The position numbers and the translations under genes were made by a program. DNA of 64,000 nt from Sideroxydans sp. (GTDB lineage Bacteria; Pseudomonadota; Gammaproteobacteria; Burkholderiales; Gallionellaceae): NCBI GenBank assembly GCA_027310725.1, contig DAIDAG010000080.1:62001-126000 (forward strand). The letters run 5' to 3'. Numbering within the stretch: position 1 is the first letter of the stretch; each line of letters begins with the position of its first letter. Under the pieces are notes generated by a model. It was not told the DNA's origin. It did not search any database and worked only from the letters and a program-made list of their open reading frames with translations. Shown here piece after piece: positions 16,912-26,913 of this stretch.

Positions 16912-18543
16912 TCAATGCTTTGTTGTGTCGTGATGCATCACCCAATTGTTTTTGCCGCGCTGCTTTGCTTCATACATGGCGCGGTCGGCCAGTTGCAGCA
17001 AGACCTGGAGCGTTATCGCATCGTGAGGGAATCGCGCGACCCCCAGACTGCATCCGACCTTCGCGGTCGTGCCATTGAAATCGAACGTGAGGGAATGAAC
17101 GGTTTGCACGATACGTTCTGCCAGTAACGCGATCTCGTCATTGCTCGCATTGACCAGCAATAATGCGAATTCGTCGCCTCCGATCCGATACAGCACTTCG
17201 TTACGGCGCAACTGCAGAGTCAGCGTTTCGGCGATTTTCTTGAGTACGATATCGCCTGCCGCATGACCATGCAGATCGTTGACCGGTTTGAAATTATCCA
17301 GGTCGAACAGCAACAGGGCGAGTCGCGACCCGTCACGTTCGGCCTGGGCGATGAGGCGAGGCAGATCCTGATCGTAGCGTTGACGGTTATAAAGCAAAGT
17401 CAGTGCGTCATGTTCGGCACGCAGTTCCGCCATGTGCAGCGTCTTTCGTTCTTCCGTCACATCCTCAAATAGCCAGAAACGCCCCAGGTAACCGCTGCTC
17501 TCGGGTGCAATCACGATGTTTGAAATCAGGCGCAGGTGGCGACCGTCTTTCAGCGCGATATATTTCGGCTCGATCAGCTTGCGAGTCTCAAGGATCTCGG
17601 CGAGGGTTTTCAGGAATGAATCCGCCTCTGCGGCGATCTGACCCAGGCGCAGCAGCATGGTATCGTTCTTCATGCCAACCAGATCTTCATCCGGGCCAAG
17701 CAGGCACAGCTGCCGGAATGCGTTGTTGCAATACCGGATATGGCTGCGATCGGCAAATATCACCCCGACCGGCATGGTGGCGAGCAACGCGTCCAGCGTC
17801 GACTTTTCGTTGTTAAGCGCGGCCAGGCTGGCGGCTTGCGCATTCCTGTTGCTTACCAGTGCCTGTGCCATTCCCTGGAAACTGGTGATCAGTCTCGAGA
17901 TCTCGTCGTTTCCGCGCACGGGTTCGGGAGTGGGGTAGTCGAGGTTGCCATTGGCGATCTCCTGGGCGGCTTTGGACAAATCCCCCAAAGGGTGGACCAG
18001 GCGGCGGATCTGCACAAAGAAAGGCAACATGAAGATCGCGAACCAGAACAAGGCGAAGAAAGCGCTATGCTGGATCAGGCTTTCACGCGCTTGCGCAATG
18101 TCGTCGGTCCGCACGCCCATGCGCACCGTGCCCAACAGCCGGTTCTCGTGAACCACCGGGATGATCGTGTTGTAGCACCCGTCAAGACTGTTTGGATCGA
18201 ATTCCGTATCGCTGCGCGCACGCACTTCTCCGACCTTGTAAACAACCGTCCCGATATCGTCCTTTAACTGAAAATTGCACAGCGGCAGTTTGGTTTGTAC
18301 TTCCTGTAACCTCGCCTGCAACAGCGACAAATCCTTTTCGAAAAGAGGATCGGCCAACACACGGCTCAACAGGTAATTGCTGCTGCGCAAATTGGCTTCG
18401 GCCTGGCGCACGAAATAGTCCTGAACCAGATAGACCTGGCTGGCCAAAATGGCCGAGAGGCTGAGCGCAACGATGGCAGTCAAAGACAGGAACAGTTTTA
18501 ACTGTATTGAGCTACGGGATGCATGCAGGAGATTTGAAAACAT
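16912..18543 (-). CDS. Membrane sensor diguanylate cyclase (HAMP-PAS-GGDEF)
   Basis: 543 residues. A first helix (about 16-38) and a second (about 160-180) bracket a periplasmic sensor of about 120 residues. HAMP follows, then a PAS-like domain (LDALLATMPVGVIFADRSHIRY onward), then GGDEF with the intact active site YRIGGDEFALLL. The inhibitory I-site, normally R-x-x-D five residues before GGDEF, reads RRNE, so product inhibition may be weakened. The enzyme should make cyclic di-GMP, which YcgR (37.6 kb) can read at the flagellar motor. It lies just downstream of the fli cluster on the same strand, 231 bases away. Confidence 0.9.
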   Translation of the reverse strand: MFSNLLHASRSSIQLKLFLSLTAIVALSLSAILASQVYLVQDYFVRQAEANLRSSNYLLSRVLADPLFEKDLSLLQARLQEVQTKLPLCNFQLKDDIGTVVYKVGEVRARSDTEFDPNSLDGCYNTIIPVVHENRLLGTVRMGVRTDDIAQARESLIQHSAFFALFWFAIFMLPFFVQIRRLVHPLGDLSKAAQEIANGNLDYPTPEPVRGNDEISRLITSFQGMAQALVSNRNAQAASLAALNNEKSTLDALLATMPVGVIFADRSHIRYCNNAFRQLCLLGPDEDLVGMKNDTMLLRLGQIAAEADSFLKTLAEILETRKLIEPKYIALKDGRHLRLISNIVIAPESSGYLGRFWLFEDVTEERKTLHMAELRAEHDALTLLYNRQRYDQDLPRLIAQAERDGSRLALLLFDLDNFKPVNDLHGHAAGDIVLKKIAETLTLQLRRNEVLYRIGGDEFALLLVNASNDEIALLAERIVQTVHSLTFDFNGTTAKVGCSLGVARFPHDAITLQVLLQLADRAMYEAKQRGKNNWVMHHDTTKH

Positions 18544-18739
18544 ATCAGCCCTTTTCGGTTGCAGATTTCAATTATTCTTTTGCGTCAATTTCTGGAATGT
18601 TCACGTATCCGGACATGCAATCCCCAATACGGACAAAGAAGCGTAAACACTCTTTTTTCAACTCTACGCCTGTCGTATTGAGATTGATATACGCCGAAAT
18701 ATGTAGGAAACACCTATTCCGTGTTATCAAAGTGGGTAT

Positions 18740-18755
18740 AGGGCCGCATGGCCCT
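18740..18755. terminator. Hairpin after fliR
   Basis: AGGGCC / GGCCCT stem with a GCAT loop, 19 bases beyond the fliR stop. No T-run; a possible end of the long fli transcript. Nothing else stands out in 18544-18774. Confidence 0.35.
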
Positions 18756-18774
18756 GATTGTCGCGGTCTTTTAC

Positions 18775-19566
18775 TCAGTGCGCGCCAAGTTGCAGCATGA
18801 TGCGCGATATCGTGTCCAACCCGGAGCGGGTGAAATATTCCATCAGCGGCGCCAGGTAAGGGATCGTTAACATCAGTGTGGCGAATCCGACCGCAAGGGT
18901 AATAGGAAAGCCTACCGCGAAGATGTTGAGCTGCGGCGCACTGCGGGTGAGGATGCCAAGCGCAAGGTTGGCGATAAGCAGTGCACCGATCAGGGGCAGT
19001 GCGAATTGCAGCGCAAGACTGAACAGGGATCCACCCCATTCGGCCATCGTGCGGAAAGCCTTGGCTGAAGGCGGAATGCCGGCACCTATCGGAAAATCCC
19101 GGAAGCTGTCGGCCAGCGCGGAAAGCATGTAGAGGTGCCCATCCGCGGCGAGAAAGACCAGTGCGGCGATGATGCCGAGGAATTGGGCGACCACGGGTGT
19201 AAAGGATGCGTTCTGCGGGTCGTAAAAGCTGGCGAAACCCAGGCCCATCTGCATTCCGGCGAGATCTCCCGCCATCTCCACCGCGGCGAAAATGATCTGG
19301 ATGGAGAAACCCATGATGACTCCGGCCACAATCTGCTCCACCAGCACGAGCAATCCCTGTGCCGAAACGGGATCCAGATCGGCAGGGATAACGAGTGTCG
19401 GCGCGATGACAAAAGTGATCGCCAATGCAAGCCCGACCTTGATGCGTGCAGGGATCTCCTTGTTGCCGAAGATCGGGGAGCTGGCGATGAGCGCGAGGAT
19501 GCGGGCAAGCGGGAATATGAATGTCGCGAGCCAGGCAGTGAGCTGGGCACTGGTGAAGCTGATCAC
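18775..19566 (-). CDS. fliR: Flagellar export apparatus protein FliR
   Basis: 263 residues, six or more membrane helices, with family landmarks ARILALIASSPIFGNKEIPARIKVGLALAI near the N-terminus (landmark positions 22-50) and LQFALPLIGALLIANLALGIL near 180. FliR, FliP and FliQ build the export gate of the flagellar type III secretion system. The start is GTG at 19566, only 1 base beyond the fliQ stop, so the two are translated in series. It is the last gene of the fliF-to-fliR cluster here; flhB and flhA are not in the window. Confidence 0.94.
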   Translation of the reverse strand: MISFTSAQLTAWLATFIFPLARILALIASSPIFGNKEIPARIKVGLALAITFVIAPTLVIPADLDPVSAQGLLVLVEQIVAGVIMGFSIQIIFAAVEMAGDLAGMQMGLGFASFYDPQNASFTPVVAQFLGIIAALVFLAADGHLYMLSALADSFRDFPIGAGIPPSAKAFRTMAEWGGSLFSLALQFALPLIGALLIANLALGILTRSAPQLNIFAVGFPITLAVGFATLMLTIPYLAPLMEYFTRSGLDTISRIMLQLGAH

Positions 19567-19567
19567 G

Positions 19568-19837
19568 TCAGCCCACCATGTAGGGAATGCTGCTGAACAA
19601 TCGGGTCATGTAATCGAGCAGAAGGCCGATCATCCACGGGCCGGACAGGATGAGCACCGCAAACATGCCGATCAACTTTGGAATGAAAGACAATGTCATC
19701 TCGTTGATCTGAGTTGCGGCCTGAAAGATGCTGACGATCAGGCCGATGATGAGCGCAGTGAGCAGTAGCGGCGCTGAAACCATCAGCGTCAGTTCCATCG
19801 CCTGTTGTGCGATGGTCATTACCGATTCGGGTGTCAT
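19568..19837 (-). CDS. fliQ: Flagellar export apparatus protein FliQ
   Basis: 89 residues with two long hydrophobic helices (LTLMVSAPLLLTALIIGLIVSIF and MFAVLILSGPWMIGLLLDYM, as landmarks near 17-38 and 54-73) separated by the conserved QAATQINEMTLSF. This is the normal size and layout of FliQ, a membrane subunit of the export gate. It sits between fliP (10-base gap) and fliR. Confidence 0.95.
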   Translation of the reverse strand: MTPESVMTIAQQAMELTLMVSAPLLLTALIIGLIVSIFQAATQINEMTLSFIPKLIGMFAVLILSGPWMIGLLLDYMTRLFSSIPYMVG

Positions 19838-19847
19838 GGTTCTTTCC

Positions 19848-20594
19848 TCACGTGTAGAAGCTCTGCACGAGCGAGCCGACCAGCAGGTTCCAGCCGTCCG
19901 CCAGCACGAACAGCATGATCTTGAACGGCAGTGAGATCACGGCGGGCGATACCATCATCATACCCATCGACATCAGCACGCTGGCCACCACCATGTCGAT
20001 GATGAGGAAAGGGATGAACACCACGAAACCGATCTGGAAGGCGGTCTTCAATTCGCTGATGACGTAGGCCGGTACCAGGATCTTGAGCGGCACATCCTCG
20101 GCGCTTTCAAGCGCTTCGCTGTTCGAGATGCGTACGAACAGCGCAAGGTCGGATTCGCGCGTCTGGCGCAGCATGAAGGCCTTGAGCGGAGCGCTGCCTT
20201 TTTCATAGGCTTGCTGCAGCGTGATCTTGTTCTCGCTGAACGGCTGGTAGGCATCGGCGTAGATCTTGTCGAATACCGGCGACATCACGAAAAAAGTGAG
20301 GAACAGGGCCAGGCCCACCAATACCTGATTCGGCGGCGATGAAGGTGTGCCGAGGGCGGAGCGCAACAGCGACAATACGATGATGATGCGCGTGAAGCCG
20401 GTCATCATGAGCAGGATGGCAGGCAGGAAAGTGAGCGACGAGATCAGGATCAGCGTTTGCAGGCTGAGCGTGTAAGTCTGGCCGCCGCCTGCCGCGGGCG
20501 TGCTGGTCAGTGCCAGCATGCCGGTCTCGGCGGCGAACGCGGAAGCGCTCGTTGCAAACAGCAAGGCAGCGACGGCTATCCTTTTAACGGACAT
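19848..20594 (-). CDS. fliP: Flagellar export apparatus protein FliP
   Basis: 248 residues. A cleavable signal peptide ([10 protein letters not shown]) is followed by the FliP core with [26 protein letters not shown] (landmark near 53-78), [17 protein letters not shown], and the C-terminal [25 protein letters not shown]-type segment. It forms the pentameric ring of the export gate. Its start overlaps the end of fliO by 11 bases, suggesting coupled translation. Confidence 0.95.
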   Translation of the reverse strand: MSVKRIAVAALLFATSASAFAAETGMLALTSTPAAGGGQTYTLSLQTLILISSLTFLPAILLMMTGFTRIIIVLSLLRSALGTPSSPPNQVLVGLALFLTFFVMSPVFDKIYADAYQPFSENKITLQQAYEKGSAPLKAFMLRQTRESDLALFVRISNSEALESAEDVPLKILVPAYVISELKTAFQIGFVVFIPFLIIDMVVASVLMSMGMMMVSPAVISLPFKIMLFVLADGWNLLVGSLVQSFYT

Positions 20595-21039
20595 TGCGCT
20601 TCTCCATCATCTGCTTCAGCCAGACCTGGAACTTGTTGTCGTCTCCCGCCGGGGTGCCCGGTGCGGCGGACAAGGAACCCTTGGGCATCGTGTGCAGCGC
20701 GTTGACCTGGCCGGGAGCGACGCCGACTACCAGCCAGGTGTCGTTCACCTCAACCAGCACGATGCGCTCGCGCTGGCCGACCGCAACGCCGCTGATGACC
20801 CTGAGCGCATTGCCTGCGCCCTGTTGGGGCAGGTTGATGCGTTTCAGTATCCAGCCGACCAGCACAACAGCTGCCAGCACCAGCAACAGACTCAGGATGA
20901 CTTGCAGCACGCTGCCGGAAGACATCGCGGCGGCGGGCGGCGGCACATAGGCAGGACGCACCGGGTCGGCGGCAAGGGCGAGCGGGGAGAAAACTGCCGA
21001 AGTCAAGGCAGCAAGAATGCGAGTTTGCATGATGGACAT
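20584..21039 (-). CDS. fliO: Flagellar biosynthesis protein FliO
   Basis: 151 residues. An N-terminal signal-like stretch is followed by one membrane helix ([22 protein letters not shown], near 44-66) and a soluble domain with the FliO pattern [37 protein letters not shown] (landmark near 82-118). FliO helps assemble the FliP ring. ATG 21039 or 21030 may be used. It overlaps fliP and lies 3 bases from fliN. Confidence 0.9.
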   Translation of the reverse strand: MSIMQTRILAALTSAVFSPLALAADPVRPAYVPPPAAAMSSGSVLQVILSLLLVLAAVVLVGWILKRINLPQQGAGNALRVISGVAVGQRERIVLVEVNDTWLVVGVAPGQVNALHTMPKGSLSAAPGTPAGDDNKFQVWLKQMMEKRNVR

Positions 21040-21042
21040 CCG

Positions 21043-21447
21043 TTACTTGTTGATGCGGCGCAGACGCTCCGACGGGGTGATGATGTCGGTGAGGCGGATA
21101 CCCAGCTTGTCGTTCACCACCACCACTTCGCCCTGCGCGATGAGGAAGCCGTTGATCAGCACATCCAGCGGTTCGCCCGCCATGCCGGCCAGTTCCACGA
21201 CCGAGCCCTGAGCCAGCTGCAGCAGGTTCTTGATCGGCATTTTGGTGTGACCCAGCTCTACGGTAAGCTGCACCGGGATGTCCAGTATCATGTCCAGGTC
21301 GTTGTGTGCGGTCGCACCGCCGGCACCGCCGAATTGCTCGAATACATGCGGTTGAACCGCAGGTGCAACGGGATCGACTGCGGCTTGTTCCGCCATTGCG
21401 GCACCCCAGTCGTCCGCGCTGATCTGTTCTGTGGATTCTTCAGCCAT
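21043..21447 (-). CDS. fliN: Flagellar motor switch protein FliN
   Basis: 134 residues. The SpoA/SurfaceP domain fills the C-terminal half: LDMILDIPVQLTVELG, IKNLLQLAQGSVVELAG, PLDVLINGFLIAQGEVVVVNDKLGIRLTDI (landmarks). The N-terminal 50 residues are acidic and low in complexity. FliN joins FliM and FliG in the C-ring that sets rotation direction. Its ATG lies inside the fliM end (8-base overlap), and its ribosome binding site GGAGG is read as fliM codons. Confidence 0.95.
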   Translation of the reverse strand: MAEESTEQISADDWGAAMAEQAAVDPVAPAVQPHVFEQFGGAGGATAHNDLDMILDIPVQLTVELGHTKMPIKNLLQLAQGSVVELAGMAGEPLDVLINGFLIAQGEVVVVNDKLGIRLTDIITPSERLRRINK

Positions 21448-22441
21448 TTTTTCCTCCGTTCAATGATTCCGCCGGCTCCGTCGCCAGCATCTTCTCTACT
21501 TTCAGTGCATATTGCCCGTTGGATGCGCCGTACTTGCATTCCATCACCGGCACATTGTCGACCATGACCTGGATATGGTCTCCCACTTCCAGCGGAATGA
21601 TGTCCCCGACGCGCATTTTCAAAACGTGCTCCACATTGGTCATGGCATGCCCGAGCACGGCGGTGAGATCGATCTCTGCCGACTGGATCTGCTTGGACAG
21701 CATGTGCAGCCAGCGCTTGTCGGCGATGACGTGGTCGCCCTGCATGGTGCTGTAGAGCAGCTCGCGGATCGGCTCGATCATCGCGTAGGGCATGCAGATA
21801 TGGATGGAGCCGCCGACGCCGGTGAACTCCACCTCGAAGGTCGTCACCACCACCACTTCGTTCGGCGTGGCGATATTGGCGAATTGCGGGTTCACTTCAG
21901 AGCGGACGAATTCGAAATCCAGCTTTTGCACGGTTTCCCAGGATTTGCCATAGGTCTGGAAGACCACCTCCAGCAACTTCTGGATGATGCGGTGCTCGGT
22001 CTGGGTGAACTCGCGGCCTTCGACACGCGTGTGGAAACGTCCGTCGCCGCCGAACAGACTGTCCACCACCATGAACACCAGATTCGGATCGAAGATGAAC
22101 AGCGCGTTGCCGCGCAGCGGTTTGACCTGTACCAGGTTCAGGTTGGCGGGAACGGGCAGGTTGCGGATGAACTCGGAGAATTTCATCACCCTCACCGGTC
22201 CGACCGAGATCTCGGAGCTGCGGTGGATAAAGTTATACAGAGAGATACGGAACAGGCGTGCGAAGCGCTCGTTGATGATCTCCATCGTGGGCATACGTCC
22301 GCGCACGATGCGTTCCTGCGTTGCCATGTTGTAAGGGCGTACACCTCCCGCCGGCGCATCCGATTTGGTTTCTTCGGCTTCGCCAGTGACGCCCCGCAGC
22401 AGCGAGTCGACTTCGTCCTGGGAGAGGAATTCCTTGCTCAT
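21440..22441 (-). CDS. fliM: Flagellar motor switch protein FliM
   Basis: 333 residues. The N-terminus MSKEFLSQDEVDSLL is the conserved CheY-P-binding helix. The central CheC-like domain includes ERFARLFRISLYNFIHRSSEI and GGDGRFHTRVEGREFTQTE, and the C-terminus is a SpoA domain with LEVGDHIQVMVDNVPVMECKYG. It is the CheY receptor of the switch complex. It lies 15 bases after fliL. Confidence 0.95.
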   Translation of the reverse strand: MSKEFLSQDEVDSLLRGVTGEAEETKSDAPAGGVRPYNMATQERIVRGRMPTMEIINERFARLFRISLYNFIHRSSEISVGPVRVMKFSEFIRNLPVPANLNLVQVKPLRGNALFIFDPNLVFMVVDSLFGGDGRFHTRVEGREFTQTEHRIIQKLLEVVFQTYGKSWETVQKLDFEFVRSEVNPQFANIATPNEVVVVTTFEVEFTGVGGSIHICMPYAMIEPIRELLYSTMQGDHVIADKRWLHMLSKQIQSAEIDLTAVLGHAMTNVEHVLKMRVGDIIPLEVGDHIQVMVDNVPVMECKYGASNGQYALKVEKMLATEPAESLNGGKNG

Positions 22442-22456
22442 GGCATCAACCCGTCG

Positions 22457-23065
22457 TCACTGGATAATGAACGAGGTGAACAACACGTCCACCACGCCTT
22501 TGGTTTTTGGCTCGGCAACCGGAGGCGCGACAACAGGAGCAGAAGCGGCACCCGAGGCTGCGATCTCATGCGAAGGAGCAGTTGCGGCGGGCGGGGCACT
22601 CAGGCCGAGCACGCCATCGGTTTCGGCGATGATCTCGGAGATCAATTTCTTTTTGCCTTCTATCGTCTGGAGTTCGGAAGGCTTTTTGCTGGAAAGCAGG
22701 AACAACAACTTGCTGCGGATCTCAGGCATCATGATTTTGATCTTTTCTTCCAGTTCCGGTTGCAGGATCTTCAGGGTAATGCCGGCTTGCAGATACTGGT
22801 CGCCTTCCTCGCGCTGCAGATTGACGGTGAAGTTTTCGCCCAGCGGAACGAACTTCGCTTCATGCGCGGGTTCCACCTTGGGTACTTCCGCATGTGCATC
22901 CGGGGCATGGCCTCTGGTGAAGTACCAGCCCGCTCCTCCAGCGACGATCACCAGCAATGAGACGATGCCGATGATCAGCATTTTCTTGCTTTTGGGTGGG
23001 GCTGCGGCCGGTGCTTCTTCTTTGGCGGCTGGAGCAGCGGGTTTGGCTGGGGGTTTCGTCGCCAT
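22457..23065 (-). CDS. fliL: Flagellar basal body-associated protein FliL
   Basis: 202 residues. An Ala/Pro/Lys-rich cytoplasmic start is followed by one membrane helix (MLIIGIVSLLVIVAGGAGWYF, landmark near 29-49) and a periplasmic domain with FVPLGENFTVNL and the PEIRSKLLFLLSSKKPSEL segment typical of FliL. The C-terminal part contains an unusually long Ala/Pro-rich insertion (about 150-185) before VVDVLFTSFIIQ. FliL stabilises stator units at the motor. A 92-base gap separates it from fliK. Confidence 0.9.
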   Translation of the reverse strand: MATKPPAKPAAPAAKEEAPAAAPPKSKKMLIIGIVSLLVIVAGGAGWYFTRGHAPDAHAEVPKVEPAHEAKFVPLGENFTVNLQREEGDQYLQAGITLKILQPELEEKIKIMMPEIRSKLLFLLSSKKPSELQTIEGKKKLISEIIAETDGVLGLSAPPAATAPSHEIAASGAASAPVVAPPVAEPKTKGVVDVLFTSFIIQ

Positions 23066-23157
23066 TTAGCGATTCCTTTTAGTTGGTTGGCATTATGTTG
23101 TCGATCTGTCGCCTGCCATCGGGGGAATAAGACGGGAAACCTACCTTATTTCAAGGG

Positions 23158-24273
23158 TCAGGCGAATGTGTCCACTATACCGTTATGGCGCGAGATTGGG
23201 GATACCCGGACGGTAGTATTGCCGGTGCCTGCCGGAATGTTTCGGATATCGTTGACGGGGGAAACGGATGAGCGTTGTGTGCCGGATTGGCCCTGGTCGC
23301 GCGGCGTCTGGTCGCTGACCGTGGCATTGCCCAGCATGATGCCGTTGTCGGCCATCATTTCTCGCAACTTCGGCATTGCCTGCTCTATCGCATCGCGCAC
23401 CGCCGCGTGGGGCGAGGTGAAGAGTGCTGTTGCCTGGTCGCCGCTGACCTTGATCACGACATCCAGCGGGCCCAGTTGCGGCGGGTTGAGGTGCAGTTCG
23501 GCGGTTTGATCCTTGTTGGAAGAAGCCAGCCAGGTGATCTTCTGGCTGAATTCATCCCCCCATTTGTCCTGTGTCACCGGCGCATTGATCGTCACTTGCA
23601 CGGGCTGGATGGCTGGTGCGGCGATGCTGGCGGCAGTGTTCTGCAATGAAGCGATCGCACCGGCATCGGATTTCGGTGCGGCAGACGCGGCAATCGCTGC
23701 CTGCGTGGCGGCGTTCAATTCGATGCCGCCCGGAGTGCGGCTGGCCGACTCGTCGAGAGCAGCGGCAAACGATTGTTCCTTGACCTGGGCGCTGCGGTTC
23801 GTCACTGCCGTCGTATCGGCTGTGCCCGCTTGGGCAGTGGCGGCAATATTGGCCTTGAGGGTTGCAATGCCGAGCTTATCCTGCGCCGTGCTTGCGGAGT
23901 TCTCGGGTTTGGCACTCGAGGTTGCAGCAGTATTCAAGACTTGCGGCATCAGCGCTGCCAGCATATCGGTCGGCAACGCAGCCGTGTTATCAGGCGCAAC
24001 AGGGTTTGTCTTCCTGGTGTCGGGGGCATCATTCCTGATTTCGGCAATATCTTTCTTGCTGATGACCGAGTCAGTGACCTGATGCAAGAGCACTTCGGTA
24101 CCGGGTTTGTCGTTCGCCTTCGCATCTTTCGCGGCCGGATCCTTGATCTGGCGCGCCAGGACTGCGCCGAAAGGCTGGCTGTTCTGAGCGTCGCCGGTTT
24201 CGGAAGTGTTGGAAGTCTGGCTGGGGGAGGCAGCGGTTTGGGCCGTGCTGGTCGTGATGGGAAGATTGGTCAT
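23158..24273 (-). CDS. fliK: Flagellar hook-length control protein FliK
   Basis: 371 residues. The N-terminal 250 are low-complexity and Ala/Ser/Thr/Asp-rich, as expected for the molecular ruler part. The C-terminal domain carries the FliK signature: AELHLNPPQLGPLDVVIKV, ALFTSPHAAVRDAIEQAMPKLREMM, GIMLGNATVSDQ (about residues 255-335). It measures the hook and switches export specificity. ATG 24273 has CAGGAG upstream. A second FliK-like gene lies at 38790-39794. Confidence 0.88.
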   Translation of the reverse strand: MTNLPITTSTAQTAASPSQTSNTSETGDAQNSQPFGAVLARQIKDPAAKDAKANDKPGTEVLLHQVTDSVISKKDIAEIRNDAPDTRKTNPVAPDNTAALPTDMLAALMPQVLNTAATSSAKPENSASTAQDKLGIATLKANIAATAQAGTADTTAVTNRSAQVKEQSFAAALDESASRTPGGIELNAATQAAIAASAAPKSDAGAIASLQNTAASIAAPAIQPVQVTINAPVTQDKWGDEFSQKITWLASSNKDQTAELHLNPPQLGPLDVVIKVSGDQATALFTSPHAAVRDAIEQAMPKLREMMADNGIMLGNATVSDQTPRDQGQSGTQRSSVSPVNDIRNIPAGTGNTTVRVSPISRHNGIVDTFA

Positions 24274-24290
24274 GGCATTCGCTCCTGAGA

Positions 24291-24752
24291 TTATTGTTCG
24301 CCGTTCTTTTCTGCTGTGCGGTAAGCGGCGAAACGTCCCGTGTGCTCATCCTGGATACGCTGCTCGCTCTTTGTTTCCTGTTTCTTTTCTGCATCGGCAT
24401 GACGCTGCGCCAGGGTGTCGAAGGATTTCATCTTGCGGGTTGCATCCATCAGTTCACTGCGTCCGGTTTGCACGCCCGCTTTGGTCTTTTCGATCACTGA
24501 GGTCTGTTGCTGGATGGCCTGATCCAGGCGCCCGATGAAATCCTGGAAATTCCTCATGTCGGCAGGTGCCATGCCGTTTTTTGCTTCTTCCTGGAACTTG
24601 ACCTGATAGTCCCTGCGATATTGCTGCAGGGCATCCAGTTTTTGCTGCGCAGTCTGGTGCTGCTGGTTGAGCTGGCCGAGTTTTTTGGTGGCGGCATCGT
24701 TCTTCTGTTGCGCCAGGTGAACCAGGGGTTGCAGTGAAAACGGTTTGATCAT
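24291..24752 (-). CDS. fliJ: Flagellar export chaperone FliJ
   Basis: 153 residues, almost entirely alpha-helical coiled coil rich in Gln, Lys and Ala (LGQLNQQHQTAQQKLDALQQY). This is the usual look of FliJ, the stalk-like partner of the FliI ATPase. I take ATG 24752 as the start, 5 bases after the fliI stop; an upstream TTG overlapping fliI is less likely. Confidence 0.88.
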   Translation of the reverse strand: MIKPFSLQPLVHLAQQKNDAATKKLGQLNQQHQTAQQKLDALQQYRRDYQVKFQEEAKNGMAPADMRNFQDFIGRLDQAIQQQTSVIEKTKAGVQTGRSELMDATRKMKSFDTLAQRHADAEKKQETKSEQRIQDEHTGRFAAYRTAEKNGEQ

Positions 24753-24757
24753 GCCGG

Positions 24758-26269
24758 TCAACTTTCATTCGGGAACAATTCGGAGAACTTTTCCATGCTC
24801 GAAACATACCGTTCCGACTCATACATGCCTTGCTTGAGGAAATGCTCCATATGAGGATACAGCTGGATCGCACTGTCCAGCAATGGATCGCTACCCTTTA
24901 CGTAAGCGCCCACACTGATCAGGTCGTGGTTGCGCTGGTAATGCGCGTACATGTGCTTGAAGCGCTGCACCTGCTGAAAGTGTTGCGGGCTGACCAGGTG
25001 GTTCATTGCCCGGCTGATCGAGGCTTCGATGTCGATTGCGGGATAGTGCCCGGATTCCGCAAGGCGGCGGGAAAGCACGATGTGACCGTCAAGGATGGCG
25101 CGCGCGCTGTCGGCGATGGGATCCTGTTGGTCGTCGCCTTCGGTCAGTACCGTGTAGAACGCGGTGATCGAGCCGCCGCCTTCCGCACCGTTACCCGCGC
25201 GTTCCACCAATTGAGGCAGCTTGGCGAACACCGAGGGCGGATAGCCTTTGGTCGCGGGGGGCTCGCCGATGGCCAGCGCGATCTCGCGTTGCGCCATGGC
25301 GTAGCGGGTGAGCGAGTCCATGATGAGCAATACGTTCTTGCCCTGGTCGCGAAAATATTCGGCGATGGTGGTGGCGTAGGCGGCACCCTGCAAGCGCATC
25401 AACGGACTGGTGTCGGCCGGGGCGGCAACCACGACCGAGCGCGCCAATCCCTCCTTGCCCAGAATGTCGGTGATGAATTCCTTCACTTCGCGACCGCGTT
25501 CGCCGATCAGGCCGACCACGATCACATCGGCGCTGGTGTAGCGTGCCATCATGCCGAGCAGCACGCTCTTGCCGACGCCCGAACCCGAGAACAGTCCCAT
25601 GCGTTGTCCGCGTCCGACGGTGAGCAGGCTGTTGATGGCGCGTACCCCGACATCCAGTGCATCCTTGATGGCGGCCCGTTCCAGCGGGTTGATGGGGCGG
25701 CTTTGAAGAGGGGCGCTCTTGCTTTCCGATAAAGGACCGAACTGGTCGAGCGGCCTTCCGGCGCCATCCAGTACCCGTCCCAGCAAGTGTTCGCCGACCG
25801 GAAGATGGCGTGCCAGGTCGGCGCTGCGGCGGCGCGGCGGTTGACGCTGCCCGATGGCAATGGGCGTACGCACCGGTTCGGAAGGGATCACGCGAGCACC
25901 CGGAACCAGGCCTTGCACATCGTTTTCCGGCATCAGGAAAAGTTTGTCGCCGGCAAAGCCGACCACTTCCGCTTCGATCCGGTTGTTCGGCAGTTCTATC
26001 CAGCAGGTACTTCCCACCGCCATGCGCAAACCGACGGCTTCCATCACCAGCCCGGTGACTTTGGTCAGGCGGCCGCTCACTAGCAAGGGCGCACTCTGCG
26101 CGACCAGGTCGCGGTTCACATGCAGCAGGTCTTGCCAACGTTCCTGGTGGAGGTTGCGACTCGTTACCGCTTCGCGGCCGTTTGCGGGAGCAGCCTCCTG
26201 CAGCCCGAAACCAGACGGGAAGCTTGAAGTAATCATGTCAGGGCTGCTGTTCATTCCGGTATCAACCAT
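24758..26269 (-). CDS. fliI: Flagellum-specific ATPase FliI
   Basis: 503 residues, with an N-terminal extension of about 50 over many FliI proteins. Walker A GSGVGKS (near 229) and Walker [18 protein letters not shown] are clear, as is the family [11 protein letters not shown]. FliI is the F1-like hexameric ATPase that feeds substrates to the export gate with FliH and FliJ. The start overlaps fliH by 19 bases; Met codons at 26254 and 26236 are alternatives. Confidence 0.95.
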   Translation of the reverse strand: MVDTGMNSSPDMITSSFPSGFGLQEAAPANGREAVTSRNLHQERWQDLLHVNRDLVAQSAPLLVSGRLTKVTGLVMEAVGLRMAVGSTCWIELPNNRIEAEVVGFAGDKLFLMPENDVQGLVPGARVIPSEPVRTPIAIGQRQPPRRRSADLARHLPVGEHLLGRVLDGAGRPLDQFGPLSESKSAPLQSRPINPLERAAIKDALDVGVRAINSLLTVGRGQRMGLFSGSGVGKSVLLGMMARYTSADVIVVGLIGERGREVKEFITDILGKEGLARSVVVAAPADTSPLMRLQGAAYATTIAEYFRDQGKNVLLIMDSLTRYAMAQREIALAIGEPPATKGYPPSVFAKLPQLVERAGNGAEGGGSITAFYTVLTEGDDQQDPIADSARAILDGHIVLSRRLAESGHYPAIDIEASISRAMNHLVSPQHFQQVQRFKHMYAHYQRNHDLISVGAYVKGSDPLLDSAIQLYPHMEHFLKQGMYESERYVSSMEKFSELFPNES

Positions 26270-26913
26270 GAGGCTTCCTGTCCCAATGCCGCCACGATGC
26301 GCTTCCAGCGCGTCTCCGGCGAAGCGTCGATCTGGCTGTTTGCCGTTTCGAGACGCGCACCACCGCGCTCGATTCTGGCGTCCTCGAATATCTTCCAGCC
26401 TGAGTGGGACAGCTGTTCACCCATGCGTTCGCGCACAAGGGTTGCATCGTCCGGATGCAATACCAGGTGAGCTCCCTGATTGTAGTGCGGCAGCGTGGCG
26501 ATAGCTTCGCGGACTACCCCAAGCAACAGTTCTGGATTCACTTTGAGTGCCTGATGCAGCATCTGGCGTGCGACGTCGAGGGAGAGTTCGAGCAGTTCGC
26601 GCGCGACTTTCTCGTCTATCTGCGTCTCCAGTGCACCGATCAGGTCGGACAAACGCCGGTTTTCCTGCAAGGCCCTTTGCAAACCTTCGGCATGGCCGCT
26701 CCGAAAACCTTCCTCGCGCGCCTGCCGCTGTATCTCCTCGATCTGGGCGGCAGTAGGCAGTGCTACCTCGCCTGCGCGTAATCCGTTTGTCTGCAGGTTC
26801 GGCGCTTCCCAGCGTTGCCAGGCGGTAAGTTTTTCGGGAGCTGCGGAAGGGTCGCCGTGAAACGGCTGAGTACCCACCGGCGTACCCCTTGCGGGTACTG
26901 AGAATTCAGACAT
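26251..26913 (-). CDS. fliH: Flagellar assembly protein FliH
   Basis: 220 residues. The middle has [23 protein letters not shown], the glycine-spaced helix (G-x3-G-x3-G) typical of FliH, and the C-terminal half carries [34 protein letters not shown]. It binds FliI and the C-ring to deliver export cargo. It overlaps fliG by 8 bases and fliI by 19. Confidence 0.92.
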   Translation of the reverse strand: MSEFSVPARGTPVGTQPFHGDPSAAPEKLTAWQRWEAPNLQTNGLRAGEVALPTAAQIEEIQRQAREEGFRSGHAEGLQRALQENRRLSDLIGALETQIDEKVARELLELSLDVARQMLHQALKVNPELLLGVVREAIATLPHYNQGAHLVLHPDDATLVRERMGEQLSHSGWKIFEDARIERGGARLETANSQIDASPETRWKRIVAALGQEASWLIPE

